Source of the DNA: Sedimenticola sp.
GTDB lineage: Bacteria; Pseudomonadota; Gammaproteobacteria; Chromatiales; Chromatiaceae
DNA: 35,720 nucleotides
Direction: 5' to 3'
NCBI GenBank assembly: GCA_011051655.1
Contig: DRKS01000062.1
Location: forward strand, 1-35,720
Part shown: piece by piece, positions 8,510-16,291 of the stretch
Position numbering within the stretch: position 1 is the first letter of the stretch
Layout: each line of letters opens with the position of its first letter
Translations under genes and position numbers: made by a program
The notes under the pieces: model-generated
What the model was told of the DNA's origin: nothing
The model's database searches: none
What the model saw: the letters and a program-made list of their open reading frames with translations, nothing else

Positions 8510-9712
8510 CTAAGGAAAATACCTTGCGTGCTCCAGGAACTCTTCGGGCCTGATATGCCATTTTTTGGCATCGATGGCGCTGATGATGGTGAGGTCTTCT
8601 TTTTTGTCCGGCGATGAAAGATCCACCACCTCCGGCGGCAGATATTGTCGCTTGATGGAATCGAAGATGATCTTGACCCTGGGGTGAAGCAGGTTGTCAC
8701 TATTGGATTCGATGACCACGGCGAAGCATCCGTTGGATAATGCAACCAGGGAGCCGACCGGGTAGATCCCGATGCAGTGTATGAATTTTTGCACCAGGGC
8801 CGAATTGTGTTGCCCGGTCTGCAAGAGTTCGATCATGGCCGCATGAGGCGGTATTCCCTTTTTATAGGCGCGGTCCGCGGTCAAGGCGTCATACACATCG
8901 CTGATTGCGGCCATCTGGCCATAAAGCGAAATGAGATCGCCACGCATCTTTGCGGGATAGCCGGAACCGTCGAAGCGTTCATGATGCTCGGCGACGGTCC
9001 TGAGTGAAACAGCGGAAATGCCGGGTGTTTTTTTCAATATTTCCAGGCCGTACTTTACATGCCGGCGCACGGCGGCGGTCTCTTTTGGCGTCAGCCCGCC
9101 GGGCTTGTTGAGGATGTATTCCGGGATCCTGGCCTTGCCGATATCCTGCAGCAGGCCGCTTATGCCGGTTTGCACAAGCTCGTCATCGTCGAGGCTGAGG
9201 CTTTTGTGAAAGGCCATCATCAGGATGGACACATTGACACAGTGCTCGGCCGTGTATTTGTCCACCCGCTTTATCCTGGTAAGGCCCACCGACGCGTCGG
9301 TGTTGCGCAATATCGAGCGCGCCATATTCTCCACGGCGGGGGTGATCTGCTCCATCTCGACGGGCTTTCCCGCACGGACGTCCTCCATGATGCGCGACAT
9401 CATCCCTATGGCCTTTTTGCGGACATTGGCGGCGGCGGCCAGCTCCTCGATGAGGGGCTTCGTCTCGTATTCCGGCGGCCTCTCCCCGGCGTCGTCGGGG
9501 GGTGAGCCGGCGGCCGTATCCTCGACATCGAGCCCCCTGTCGGTATCGATATAAACCGCCTCGATCCCGATTTTCATGATTTCGCGGATCTGGCCCTGGG
9601 ACGTTATCTGGAAATCGTTCAGCGCGAAGGGGTGGCTCGCCCAATCACAGTTGAGATCATAGATGTACATCCCGACCCTGAGCCTGGAAGTGGGGATTTT
9701 CTTGATCATCAC
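8510..9712 (-). CDS. HD-GYP domain protein with DUF3391, altered HD pair
   Basis: This 400-residue protein has the layout of a cyclic-di-GMP phosphodiesterase: a DUF3391 domain at about 1–140 (LRVGMYIYDL near the start), then an HD-GYP domain at 150–330. Most metal ligands are present: H157, H218, H243–H244 in AEHHERFDGSGYP, and D272 in SDVYDALTADR. The HD dyad itself reads Gln189–Asp190 (GLLQDIGK), so the first His is missing; the codon is CAG. The GYP loop is intact. It may bind cyclic-di-GMP without cutting it, or may work with altered metals. No membrane or receiver domain is present, so it is cytosolic with no obvious sensor. It is transcribed toward slyX and away from serB. Confidence 0.88.
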   Translation of the reverse strand: MMIKKIPTSRLRVGMYIYDLNCDWASHPFALNDFQITSQGQIREIMKIGIEAVYIDTDRGLDVEDTAAGSPPDDAGERPPEYETKPLIEELAAAANVRKKAIGMMSRIMEDVRAGKPVEMEQITPAVENMARSILRNTDASVGLTRIKRVDKYTAEHCVNVSILMMAFHKSLSLDDDELVQTGISGLLQDIGKARIPEYILNKPGGLTPKETAAVRRHVKYGLEILKKTPGISAVSLRTVAEHHERFDGSGYPAKMRGDLISLYGQMAAISDVYDALTADRAYKKGIPPHAAMIELLQTGQHNSALVQKFIHCIGIYPVGSLVALSNGCFAVVIESNSDNLLHPRVKIIFDSIKRQYLPPEVVDLSSPDKKEDLTIISAIDAKKWHIRPEEFLEHARYFP

Positions 9713-9846
9713 GGTAAATCCGTTCAGTCCTTTCTGTATATTCCCTGTATCGGCGCCTGTGCGGAAATCATGAGCGGGCCTCGGCCACGAGGACAGAAGC
9801 GCCGCTCCCAGGCGGACACCCCATTCAGTGGGGCGCGGCCCCCGGA
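9713..9846. other. Spacer between serB end and the HD-GYP gene
   Basis: On the leftward strand this holds the end of the serB transcript and the leader of the HD-GYP gene. A CCCCA/TGGGG hairpin (about 9819–9834) may mark the serB 3' end, but no T-run follows. I see no clear promoter. Confidence 0.3.
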
Positions 9847-11058
9847 TCAGGTCACTTCCCGGTCGCGCACCCCGAGCAGGTAGAGGATACCGTCCAGCCC
9901 CAGGGTGGAGATGGCGTGACGGGTGTTTTCCCGCACGATGGGCTTGGCGTGGAAGGCGACGCCGAGGCCGGCCAGCCGCAGCATGGGCAGGTCGTTGGCA
10001 CCGTCGCCCACGGCGATGGTCTGCTCCAGGCTGATACCCATTTCAGCGGCCATCCGCCGCAGCAGCTCCGCCTTCCTGGCGCCGTCCACGATCTCCCCCT
10101 TGACTTCGCCGGTGAGCTTGCCGTCCCGGATGTCCAGCTCGTTGGCGCCGATGAAGTCGATGCCCAGCCGTTGCTGCAGATGCCGGGCGAAGTAGGTGAA
10201 GCCGCCGGAGAGAATGCCCACCCGGTAGCCCAGGCGCTTGAGGTTCGAGATCAGCCGGTCCGCCCCCTCGGTGACGGGCAGGGTCTCGGCAATGCCCCGG
10301 AGCACGGATTCGTCCAGCCCGCGCAGCAGCCCGAGACGGCGCCGGAAGCTTTCCTTGAAGCCGATCTCCCCGCGCATGGCGGATTCGGTGATGGCAGCGA
10401 CCTGTTCGCCGATGCCGGCCGCATGGGCCAGCTCGTCGATGACCTCCACCTGGATGAGGGTGGAGTCCATGTCGAAGACGATGAGGCGCCGGTTGCGGCG
10501 GTAGAGGTTGTCTTCCTGGAAGGCGATGTCCACCTCCTCGTCCCGGGTGATCTGCAGGAAGGCCTCGCGCAGTTCGGCGCTGTCCGCCGGTTCACCGCGC
10601 AGGGAGAACTCCACGCAGGCGCGGCGGTGGGGATTGTCGTCCCGCAGGGAAAAACGGCCGGAAAGGCGGGTGATGCCGTCGATGTTGAGGCCGTGGGCGG
10701 CGACCGCGCGGGCCACCCGGGAGATGTTGTGGGCGCTCAGCTTGCGCCCCAGCAGCGTCACGATGTAGCGGGTCTTGCCCTGCAGGCCGACCCAGTGCTC
10801 GTAGTCTTCCTCCTCGATGGGGGTGAAGTTGACGGCGATGCCGAGGCGGTGGCCCTCGAACAGCAGATCCTTGAGCAGCGGGCCGGAGCGGGCCTCGGGC
10901 GGCACCTCCAGCAGCATGCCCAGGGAGAAGTGGTCGTGAATGACGGCCTGGCCGATATCCAGGACATTGACCCCGTGACGGGTCAGCACATCGGTCAGGG
11001 CGGCGGTGAGGCCCGGGTGGTCCTCACCGGTGGCGTTGAGCAGGATGATTTCGCGCAT
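9847..11058 (-). CDS. serB: Phosphoserine phosphatase
   Basis: A 403-residue HAD-family enzyme that converts phosphoserine to serine in the last step of serine synthesis. Two ACT-like regulatory segments occupy about residues 1–85 and 96–175. The phosphatase part begins at VFDMDSTLIQVEV, where D196 is the nucleophile and D198 the acid/base. GILSGGFTYF is motif II, and the last HAD motif is VGDGANDLPML. The long ACT-bearing N-terminus is typical of Pseudomonas and related SerB proteins and probably senses serine. It lies 55 bases downstream of ycgL on the same strand, so the two are plausibly co-transcribed. Confidence 0.96.
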   Translation of the reverse strand: MREIILLNATGEDHPGLTAALTDVLTRHGVNVLDIGQAVIHDHFSLGMLLEVPPEARSGPLLKDLLFEGHRLGIAVNFTPIEEEDYEHWVGLQGKTRYIVTLLGRKLSAHNISRVARAVAAHGLNIDGITRLSGRFSLRDDNPHRRACVEFSLRGEPADSAELREAFLQITRDEEVDIAFQEDNLYRRNRRLIVFDMDSTLIQVEVIDELAHAAGIGEQVAAITESAMRGEIGFKESFRRRLGLLRGLDESVLRGIAETLPVTEGADRLISNLKRLGYRVGILSGGFTYFARHLQQRLGIDFIGANELDIRDGKLTGEVKGEIVDGARKAELLRRMAAEMGISLEQTIAVGDGANDLPMLRLAGLGVAFHAKPIVRENTRHAISTLGLDGILYLLGVRDREVT

Positions 11059-11113
11059 TTTCGGTTTCTGGCAACTGGCGGTGTCCGGGGGCCGGAGGCT
11101 TCCTCAAAGCCCG

Positions 11114-11395
11114 TTACTCCCCCTCATACAGATGGGGCTTGATGTCCGGCGGCATCTGCAAGTGGAAGCCCTGGCTGCTCAGGTTGGCCATGACCCTGGT
11201 TACATCCTCCCGGGCCAGGGTGCGTTCCGGATGCAACTCCAGCTTCATCACCAGGCTGGCGTTGCCGAAGCGCTCCAGCAGGGCCCGGGGAACCCGGTCG
11301 AAGCCCTCTTCACCGGCCAGGTAGAGAAACATCTCCTGCTTGCGGCTGCTGCGGTAGATCCAACAGGGAATGCGGTTGTGCTGGGGCATGGTCAT
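11114..11395 (-). CDS. YcgL domain-containing protein
   Basis: A 93-residue protein of the YcgL family, small soluble alpha/beta proteins of unknown function found mostly in gammaproteobacteria. Recognisable stretches are CWIYRSSRKQEMFLYL near the N-terminus, VPRALLERFG in the middle and LSSQGFHLQMPPD near the end. The start could be the first ATG or the one two codons later (11389). It is divergent from the Slp-like lipoprotein gene and lies upstream of serB on the same strand. The family is secure; the role is not known. Confidence 0.85.
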   Translation of the reverse strand: MTMPQHNRIPCWIYRSSRKQEMFLYLAGEEGFDRVPRALLERFGNASLVMKLELHPERTLAREDVTRVMANLSSQGFHLQMPPDIKPHLYEGE

Positions 11396-11471
11396 GGCGT
11401 CAACGGTTGCTTGGAAGCGAACAACGCCATTGTAGCAGAACCGGCGGACCCGTCCCGGGGGCAGGAGGCAC

Positions 11472-11477
11472 TATACT
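11472..11477 (+). promoter_or_regulatory. Possible −10 box just before the Slp-like gene
   Basis: TATACT lies only six bases before the ATG at 11484. If it is used, transcription would begin at or next to the start codon and the message would be almost leaderless. AGGAGG at 11463–11468 is 15 bases from the ATG, too far for a normal ribosome site. No −35 match is seen. Confidence 0.3.
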
Positions 11478-11483
11478 CAGGGT

Positions 11484-12062
11484 ATGGCCCTCTTCATAAA
11501 ACGATGGCGCCCGGCGGCCGGGGCGCTGGCGCTTTTGCTGCTTGGCGGCTGCGCCAGCAATGTCCCGGACAGGATTCGCCTCAGCCCGGCATACGACCTC
11601 AGGGTGACGGAGGTCCAGGCCGCTCCCAAGCGGCATCTGGGGGCAGCGGTGCGCTGGGGCGGGGAGATCGTTTCGGTCCAGAACAAGGAGCGGGAGACCT
11701 GGTTCGAGATACTGGGGCATCCGCTGGACAGCGAGGGCCGGCCCAGGCCGGAGGGCGGCGGAGAGGGGCGCTTTCTGGCCCGGATCCCCGGTTTTCTGGA
11801 TCCCGCCATCTATGCGCCGAAGCGGGAACTGACGGTGTCGGGGCGGCTGGAAGACACCGTCATGCGCCGCGTGGGGGAGTTTCCCTACCTCTTTCCCCTG
11901 GTGAGGGTGGAGGACTATTACCTATGGCCGCTGCGGCAGGTCTCCGATCGCTGGCGCGATCCCTGGTACCCCCCCTGGTATGATCCCTTTTACGACCCCT
12001 GGTACCCCTACTACGGCGGGGCCTATTATCCCTACCCCTATCCCCATCCCTGGTGGCGCTAG
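11484..12062 (+). CDS. Slp-like outer-membrane lipoprotein with aromatic tail
   Basis: A 192-residue lipoprotein. The signal peptide ends in a lipobox with Cys23 (LLLLGGC), so the mature protein is lipid-anchored, probably in the outer membrane because the residues after Cys are Ala-Ser. The body matches the Slp family (starvation-inducible lipoproteins): AVRWGGEIVSVQN near 53–65, TWFEILGHPLDSEGRP, GRFLARIPGFLDPAIYAPKR and LTVSGRLEDT. The last 35 residues are a run of Trp, Tyr and Pro repeats (WYPPWYDPFYDPWYP) unlike the family core. The stop codon is the first three bases of an inverted repeat. The role of Slp proteins is unclear; in E. coli Slp accumulates in stationary phase. Confidence 0.85.
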   Translation: MALFIKRWRPAAGALALLLLGGCASNVPDRIRLSPAYDLRVTEVQAAPKRHLGAAVRWGGEIVSVQNKERETWFEILGHPLDSEGRPRPEGGGEGRFLARIPGFLDPAIYAPKRELTVSGRLEDTVMRRVGEFPYLFPLVRVEDYYLWPLRQVSDRWRDPWYPPWYDPFYDPWYPYYGGAYYPYPYPHPWWR

Positions 12063-12226
12063 TACTCCGTCAAGGTAATAACTTAGGCTGCAGCCAGCCG
12101 GAAAGCGGTTAGCTGCTAGGCGCGCGACCGCAGGACTAGCAGCGCTAATTCAAGGGAGCGCAACAACGCAGATGACCGCTTTCCGGCTGGCTGCAGCCTA
12201 AGTTATTACCTTGACGGAGTACTAGC
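12058..12226. repeat. 52-bp perfect inverted repeat (MITE-like element)
   Basis: Arms 12058–12109 and 12175–12226 are exact complements over 52 bases and enclose a 65-base centre that holds a second stem (GCTGCTAG 12112–12119 with CTAGCAGC 12136–12143). It fills the whole space between the convergent ends of the Slp-like gene and glgP. The right arm shares 25 of 31 bases with the sequence at the end of pilU (14960–14990). I infer a small non-autonomous mobile element or a dispersed 3'-end repeat that probably also works as a two-way transcription barrier. Confidence 0.85.
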
Positions 12227-14751
12227 TATTTCACCGGCAGCGCCGGCACCGGCGTCAGCTTCCAGATCTCTTCGTTGTACTCTTTGATGGTGCGGTCGGT
12301 GGAGAAGCGGCCGCTGGCGGCCGTGTTCAGGATGCTGCTGGTGATCCAGCGGTCCCGGTCCCGGTAGTGGGCGGCGGCCTGCTCCTGGGCCCGGACGTAG
12401 CTGGGGAAATCCGCCGCCACCATCCAGGGGTCCTGAGGGCTGCGGATGGAGTGCACGATGGGATTGAACAGGCCGGCCTCGAACTGGTTGAAGTGGCCGC
12501 TTTCCAGCAGGTTCATGACCCGTGACAGGTTTTCGTCTCCCGCAATGATGGCGTTCGGATCGTAGTTTTTCCGCTGCTCGTGCACTTCATGCTCGGTCAG
12601 GCCGAACAGGAAGAAATGGTCGTCCCCCACCTCTTCGCGTATTTCGATATTGGCGCCGTCCAGGGTGCCGATGGTGAGCGCGCCGTTCATCATGAATTTC
12701 ATATTGCCGGTGCCGGAGGCCTCCTTGCCGGCGGTGGAGATCTGCTCCGACAGGTCGGTACCGGGACAGATGACCTCCATGGCGGAGACCCGGTAGTTGG
12801 GCAGAAAGGCCGCTCTGAGCAGGCCCTCGGTCGCCGGATCGGCATTGATGCGCCTGGCCACGTTGTTGATGAGCTTGATGATCAGCTTGGCCTGGGCATA
12901 GCCGGGCGCCGCCTTGCCGCCGATGAGCACGCAGCGGTTGGTCCAGTTTTCCGTATCGCCCGCCTTGATGCGGATGTACAGGTGAATGACGTGCAGGATG
13001 TTCAGCAGCTGGCGCTTGTATTCGTGCATGCGCTTGACCTGGACGTCGAACAGGGCCTCCGGGTCGAAACGGACGCCGGTGTCGCGTTCCACCAGGGCCG
13101 CCAGCCGGGCCTTGTTCTTCTGCTTGACCGCGTGCCAGCGCCGGCGGAATTCCGGGTCTTCGGCATAGGGGGCCAGCTTGCGCAACTGTTGCAGATCGGC
13201 GATCCAGCCATTGTGGATGGTGTCATCGATCAGCCGGCGCAGGCCCGGGTTGCAGGCCGCCAGCCAGCGGCGCTGGGTGACGCCGTTGGTCTTGTTGTTG
13301 AATTTTTCCGGCCAGAGCTCGTAGAAATCCCTGAACAGTCCCTCCTTGAGCAGCCGGGAGTGCAGCTCCGCCACGCCGTTGACGGAGAAGCTGCCGGCGA
13401 TGGCGAGATAGGCCATGCGGATCTGGGGGTCGGGGCCCTCTTCGATGATGGACATCCGCTGTTGCCGTCCGGTGTCCCCCGGCCAGCGCATGGCCACCTC
13501 GGAGAGAAACTGCACGTTGATGTCGTAGATGATCTCCAGCAGCCGGGGCAGCAGCTCGCGGAACATGCGCACCGGCCATCGCTCCAGCGCCTCGGGCAGC
13601 AGGGTATGGTTGGTGTAGGCCATGGTCGCCGTGGTGATGCGCCAGGCCTGTTCCCACTCCAGCCCTTCCTCGTCCACCAGCAGCCGCATCAGCTCGGGCA
13701 CGGCGCAACTGGGGTGGGTGTCATTGAGCTGGAAACAGTTCTTGGCGGCGAAGGTGCTCAGGTCACCGTCATGCAGCCGCTTCCATTCGGCGATGGCGTC
13801 CTTGAGGCTGGCGGAGGCAAGGAAATATTGCTGGCGCAGCCGCAGGATCTTGCCGTTTTCGCTGGCGTCGTTGGGATAGAGCACCATGGTGATGTGCTCG
13901 GCGGCGTTCTTGGCCGCCACGGACTCCGGGTAGCTGCCGGCGTTGAATTCATCCAGGTCGAAGACATCGGTGGCGGTGGACTTCCACAGGCGCAGGGTGT
14001 TGACGGTGCCGTTGCGGTAGCCGGGGATGGGGGTGTCGTAGGGTATGGCCAGCACATCGTGGGTGTCGACCCAGCGGACCCGTTTGCGGCCCTGGTCGTC
14101 GGTGTAGGTTTCGGTGCGGCCGCCGAACTGCACCAGCCGGGTGTATTCCGGGCGCTCCATCTCCCAGGGGTTGCCGCCACGCAACCAGTGGTCCGGCTCC
14201 TCCACCTGGTAGCCGTCAATGATCTCTTGGCGGAACATGCCGTATTCGTAGCGCAGGCCATAGCCCTTGACCGGCAGCTGCAGGGTGGCGCAACTGTCCA
14301 GAAAACAGGCCGCCAGGCGGCCCAGGCCGCCGTTGCCCAGACCCGCATCCGGCTCCCGCTCCGCGATCTCCTCCAGGTCCAGGCCCAGGCCGTAGAGGGC
14401 CTCCCTGACGGCATCGGTGGCATCCAGGTTCAGCATGGTGTTGCCCAGGGCGCGGCCCATCAGGAATTCCAGGGAGAGATAGTAGGTGCGCCGGCAGTCA
14501 CTCTCCTCATAGGCGTAGCGGGTGTTTTTCCAGCGCTCCATCAGACGGGCGCGCAGGGTGATAGCCAGCGCCTTGAAGGTGGAATTGGTGGCGCCCTTGT
14601 ACCTGTCCCGCCCCAGGATGTGGCAATAATAATGGTTGAAATCGTCCGCCAGGCTTTTGGGATCCATGCCCAAGGGAGGAAGGTTGGCGATTCTGCCCTC
14701 CCCCTCAGCGCTGGAGGCCGGCGGGGGACTGGATTTGGCTTTGTCTTGCAT
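12226..14751 (-). CDS. glgP: Glycogen/maltodextrin phosphorylase
   Basis: An 841-residue enzyme that releases glucose-1-phosphate from the ends of glycogen or maltodextrin. The whole GT35 fold is present: YYLSLEFLMGRALGNTMLNL near the N-terminus, GNGGLGRLAACFLDS, GYGLRYEYGMF, NDTHPSCAVPELMRLL, and the pyridoxal-phosphate site EASGTGNMKFMMNGALTIGT, whose Lys is near residue 685. A further eight codons upstream are open with a TTG start (14775), but the ATG is the likelier start. No other glycogen genes are in the window. The gene ends at the inverted repeat shared with the Slp-like gene. Confidence 0.96.
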   Translation of the reverse strand: MQDKAKSSPPPASSAEGEGRIANLPPLGMDPKSLADDFNHYYCHILGRDRYKGATNSTFKALAITLRARLMERWKNTRYAYEESDCRRTYYLSLEFLMGRALGNTMLNLDATDAVREALYGLGLDLEEIAEREPDAGLGNGGLGRLAACFLDSCATLQLPVKGYGLRYEYGMFRQEIIDGYQVEEPDHWLRGGNPWEMERPEYTRLVQFGGRTETYTDDQGRKRVRWVDTHDVLAIPYDTPIPGYRNGTVNTLRLWKSTATDVFDLDEFNAGSYPESVAAKNAAEHITMVLYPNDASENGKILRLRQQYFLASASLKDAIAEWKRLHDGDLSTFAAKNCFQLNDTHPSCAVPELMRLLVDEEGLEWEQAWRITTATMAYTNHTLLPEALERWPVRMFRELLPRLLEIIYDINVQFLSEVAMRWPGDTGRQQRMSIIEEGPDPQIRMAYLAIAGSFSVNGVAELHSRLLKEGLFRDFYELWPEKFNNKTNGVTQRRWLAACNPGLRRLIDDTIHNGWIADLQQLRKLAPYAEDPEFRRRWHAVKQKNKARLAALVERDTGVRFDPEALFDVQVKRMHEYKRQLLNILHVIHLYIRIKAGDTENWTNRCVLIGGKAAPGYAQAKLIIKLINNVARRINADPATEGLLRAAFLPNYRVSAMEVICPGTDLSEQISTAGKEASGTGNMKFMMNGALTIGTLDGANIEIREEVGDDHFFLFGLTEHEVHEQRKNYDPNAIIAGDENLSRVMNLLESGHFNQFEAGLFNPIVHSIRSPQDPWMVAADFPSYVRAQEQAAAHYRDRDRWITSSILNTAASGRFSTDRTIKEYNEEIWKLTPVPALPVK

Positions 14752-14784
14752 GGGCTGAGAACAGGCTGGTTCCAAAGGTAAAAC

Positions 14785-14808
14785 TAGGCATTTTATACCG
14801 AATGCCTA
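14785..14808. other. Hairpin in the glgP leader
   Basis: TAGGCATT (14785–14792) pairs with AATGCCTA (14801–14808). On the leftward strand the loop contains TATAAA, which may be a −10 box or simply an AT-rich loop; no −35 match is at a proper distance. Confidence 0.3.
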
Positions 14809-14845
14809 ATCAATTTTATAAATCAGGGTTGGTAAAAGATAAATA

Positions 14846-14947
14846 TTAACCGCAGAGGACGCAGAGATTCGCAGAGGTTTTTATTTGTTATCAATAAGCT
14901 GGCTAGCATTTCATTTCTCTGCGCACCTCTGCGTCCTCTGCGGTTAA
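14846..14947. repeat. Inverted repeat with CCGCAGAGGACGCAGAG arms
   Basis: Arms 14846–14866 and 14927–14947 are exact complements over 21 bases, and pairing continues inward through a second GCAGAG block with two mismatches. The centre is AT-rich. The arm sequence belongs to a style of dispersed palindrome seen in many environmental proteobacteria. It lies between the 5' end of glgP and the 3' end of pilU. Confidence 0.75.
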
Positions 14948-14959
14948 ATGTTTTTGTAT

Positions 14960-14990
14960 CCTAAATTATCAGGTTGACAGAGTACTAGTT
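14960..14990. repeat. Partial copy of the TAGTACTC repeat at the pilU stop
   Basis: Read on the leftward strand it begins TAGTACTCTGTCAA, and the TAG is the stop codon of pilU. It matches the arm of the inverted repeat at 12197–12227 in 25 of 31 positions. Confidence 0.6.
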
Positions 14991-16100
14991 GAATCTCTCC
15001 TCTTCGGTAATGGCCAGCCCGCCCGGCGCATCCACGTCACCGCTTTCCGAAAGCCTGATCTTGAGTGACAGGTTATTGCGTGAGTCGGCGTTGCGCAGGG
15101 CCTCTTCCAGCTCGATCTTGCCTTCTTTGTAGAGGTTGTAGAGGGCCCCGTCGAAGGTCTGCATGCCCCGCTGCCCCCCTTGCTCCATGGCCTCCTTGAT
15201 GGCGTGGACCTCGCCCTTTTGGATCAGCTCGGACACATAGGTGGTCAACAACATGATTTCCACCGCCGGCACCCGCTTGCCGTCGATGCCCTTGACCAGG
15301 CGCTGGGAGATCACGGCTTTCAGGTTGAGGGAGAGATCCATGAACAGCTGCTGGTGGGCCGAGTCGGGGAAGAAGTTGACGATGCGGTCCAGGGCCTGGT
15401 TGGCGTTGTTGGCGTGCAGGGTGGAGATGCACAGGTGCCCGGTTTCGGCGTAGGCGATGGCGTGCTGCATGGTGGCCCGGTCCCGGATCTCGCCGATCAG
15501 GATCACGTCCGGGGCCTCGCGCATGGCGTTTTTGAGGGCGACCTCGTAGGAGGCGGTGTCCAGCCCCACCTCACGCTGGTCGACGACGGATTTCTTGTGG
15601 GTGTGCAGGAACTCCACCGGATCCTCGATGGTGAGGATGTGGCCGGTGGCGTTCTGGTTGCGGTAGTCGATCATGGAGGCCAGGGAGGTGGACTTGCCCG
15701 AGCCCGTGGAGCCCACCACCAGGATCAGGCCCCGGGGCTCCATGATCAGGTCCTTGAGGATGGGCGGCAGGTTGAGGTCTTCCGGGCTGGGGATGTCGCC
15801 CTTGATGTAGCGGATGACCATGGCCGCATCGCCCCGCTGGCGGAAGACGTTGACCCGGAAGCGCCCCAGCCCCTGGATGGATATGGCCAGGTTCCCCTCC
15901 ATGGTGGATTCGAACTCCTTGATCTGGTCGTCGGTCATGATGCTGTAAGCCAGCTTGCGCACCTGGCCCGCCGCCATGCGGGTGTCGCCTATGGGCATGG
16001 TGTGGCCTTCGGCCTTCAGGTTGGGCGGCGCCCCGGTGCTGAAAAAGAGGTCCGAGGCATTCTTCTGCACCATTAATCTCAGGTAGGGGACTATGTCCAT
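14985..16100 (-). CDS. pilU: Type IV pilus retraction ATPase, PilU type
   Basis: A 371-residue hexameric ATPase of the PilT/PilU family that powers pilus retraction and twitching. Walker A is GSTGSGKST at about 130–138, the Asp box carries ILTIEDPVEFLH, Walker B is DVILIGEIRD, and the His box is GHLCISTLHANNANQALDR, as in PilU. The N-terminal PAS-like domain begins with DIVPYLRLMVQKNASDLFFS. The tail beyond residue 340 is acidic and longer than in PilT, also like PilU. A GAGGA ribosome site stands nine bases before the ATG. No pilT is adjacent here, although the two are often paired. The stop codon lies in a repeat. Confidence 0.88.
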   Translation of the reverse strand: MDIVPYLRLMVQKNASDLFFSTGAPPNLKAEGHTMPIGDTRMAAGQVRKLAYSIMTDDQIKEFESTMEGNLAISIQGLGRFRVNVFRQRGDAAMVIRYIKGDIPSPEDLNLPPILKDLIMEPRGLILVVGSTGSGKSTSLASMIDYRNQNATGHILTIEDPVEFLHTHKKSVVDQREVGLDTASYEVALKNAMREAPDVILIGEIRDRATMQHAIAYAETGHLCISTLHANNANQALDRIVNFFPDSAHQQLFMDLSLNLKAVISQRLVKGIDGKRVPAVEIMLLTTYVSELIQKGEVHAIKEAMEQGGQRGMQTFDGALYNLYKEGKIELEEALRNADSRNNLSLKIRLSESGDVDAPGGLAITEEERFN

Positions 16101-16291
16101 CGTTAAGGGTCCTCGCGGCTTGATTCGGTAACTCCCTATTGAGCGGCAGGAACCGGTTTTAATTTAAGCGTGTTCCAGGAAAACGGATTGCCCTTGCCGG
16201 GGGAGGCGGGTCTTCAGGCGGTGATTACCGGCGCTGCTGCGGGAAAGACAAAAGAGCCGCCCGCTGTTGTTCATCCTTTTCATGAGGCCAA

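Noticed and set aside
16101-16291. Possible small gene or regulatory RNA between yheS and pilU
   Set aside because: No frame with a ribosome site, no T-tailed hairpin and no recognised motif; it is best left as a plain spacer containing the pilU ribosome site.
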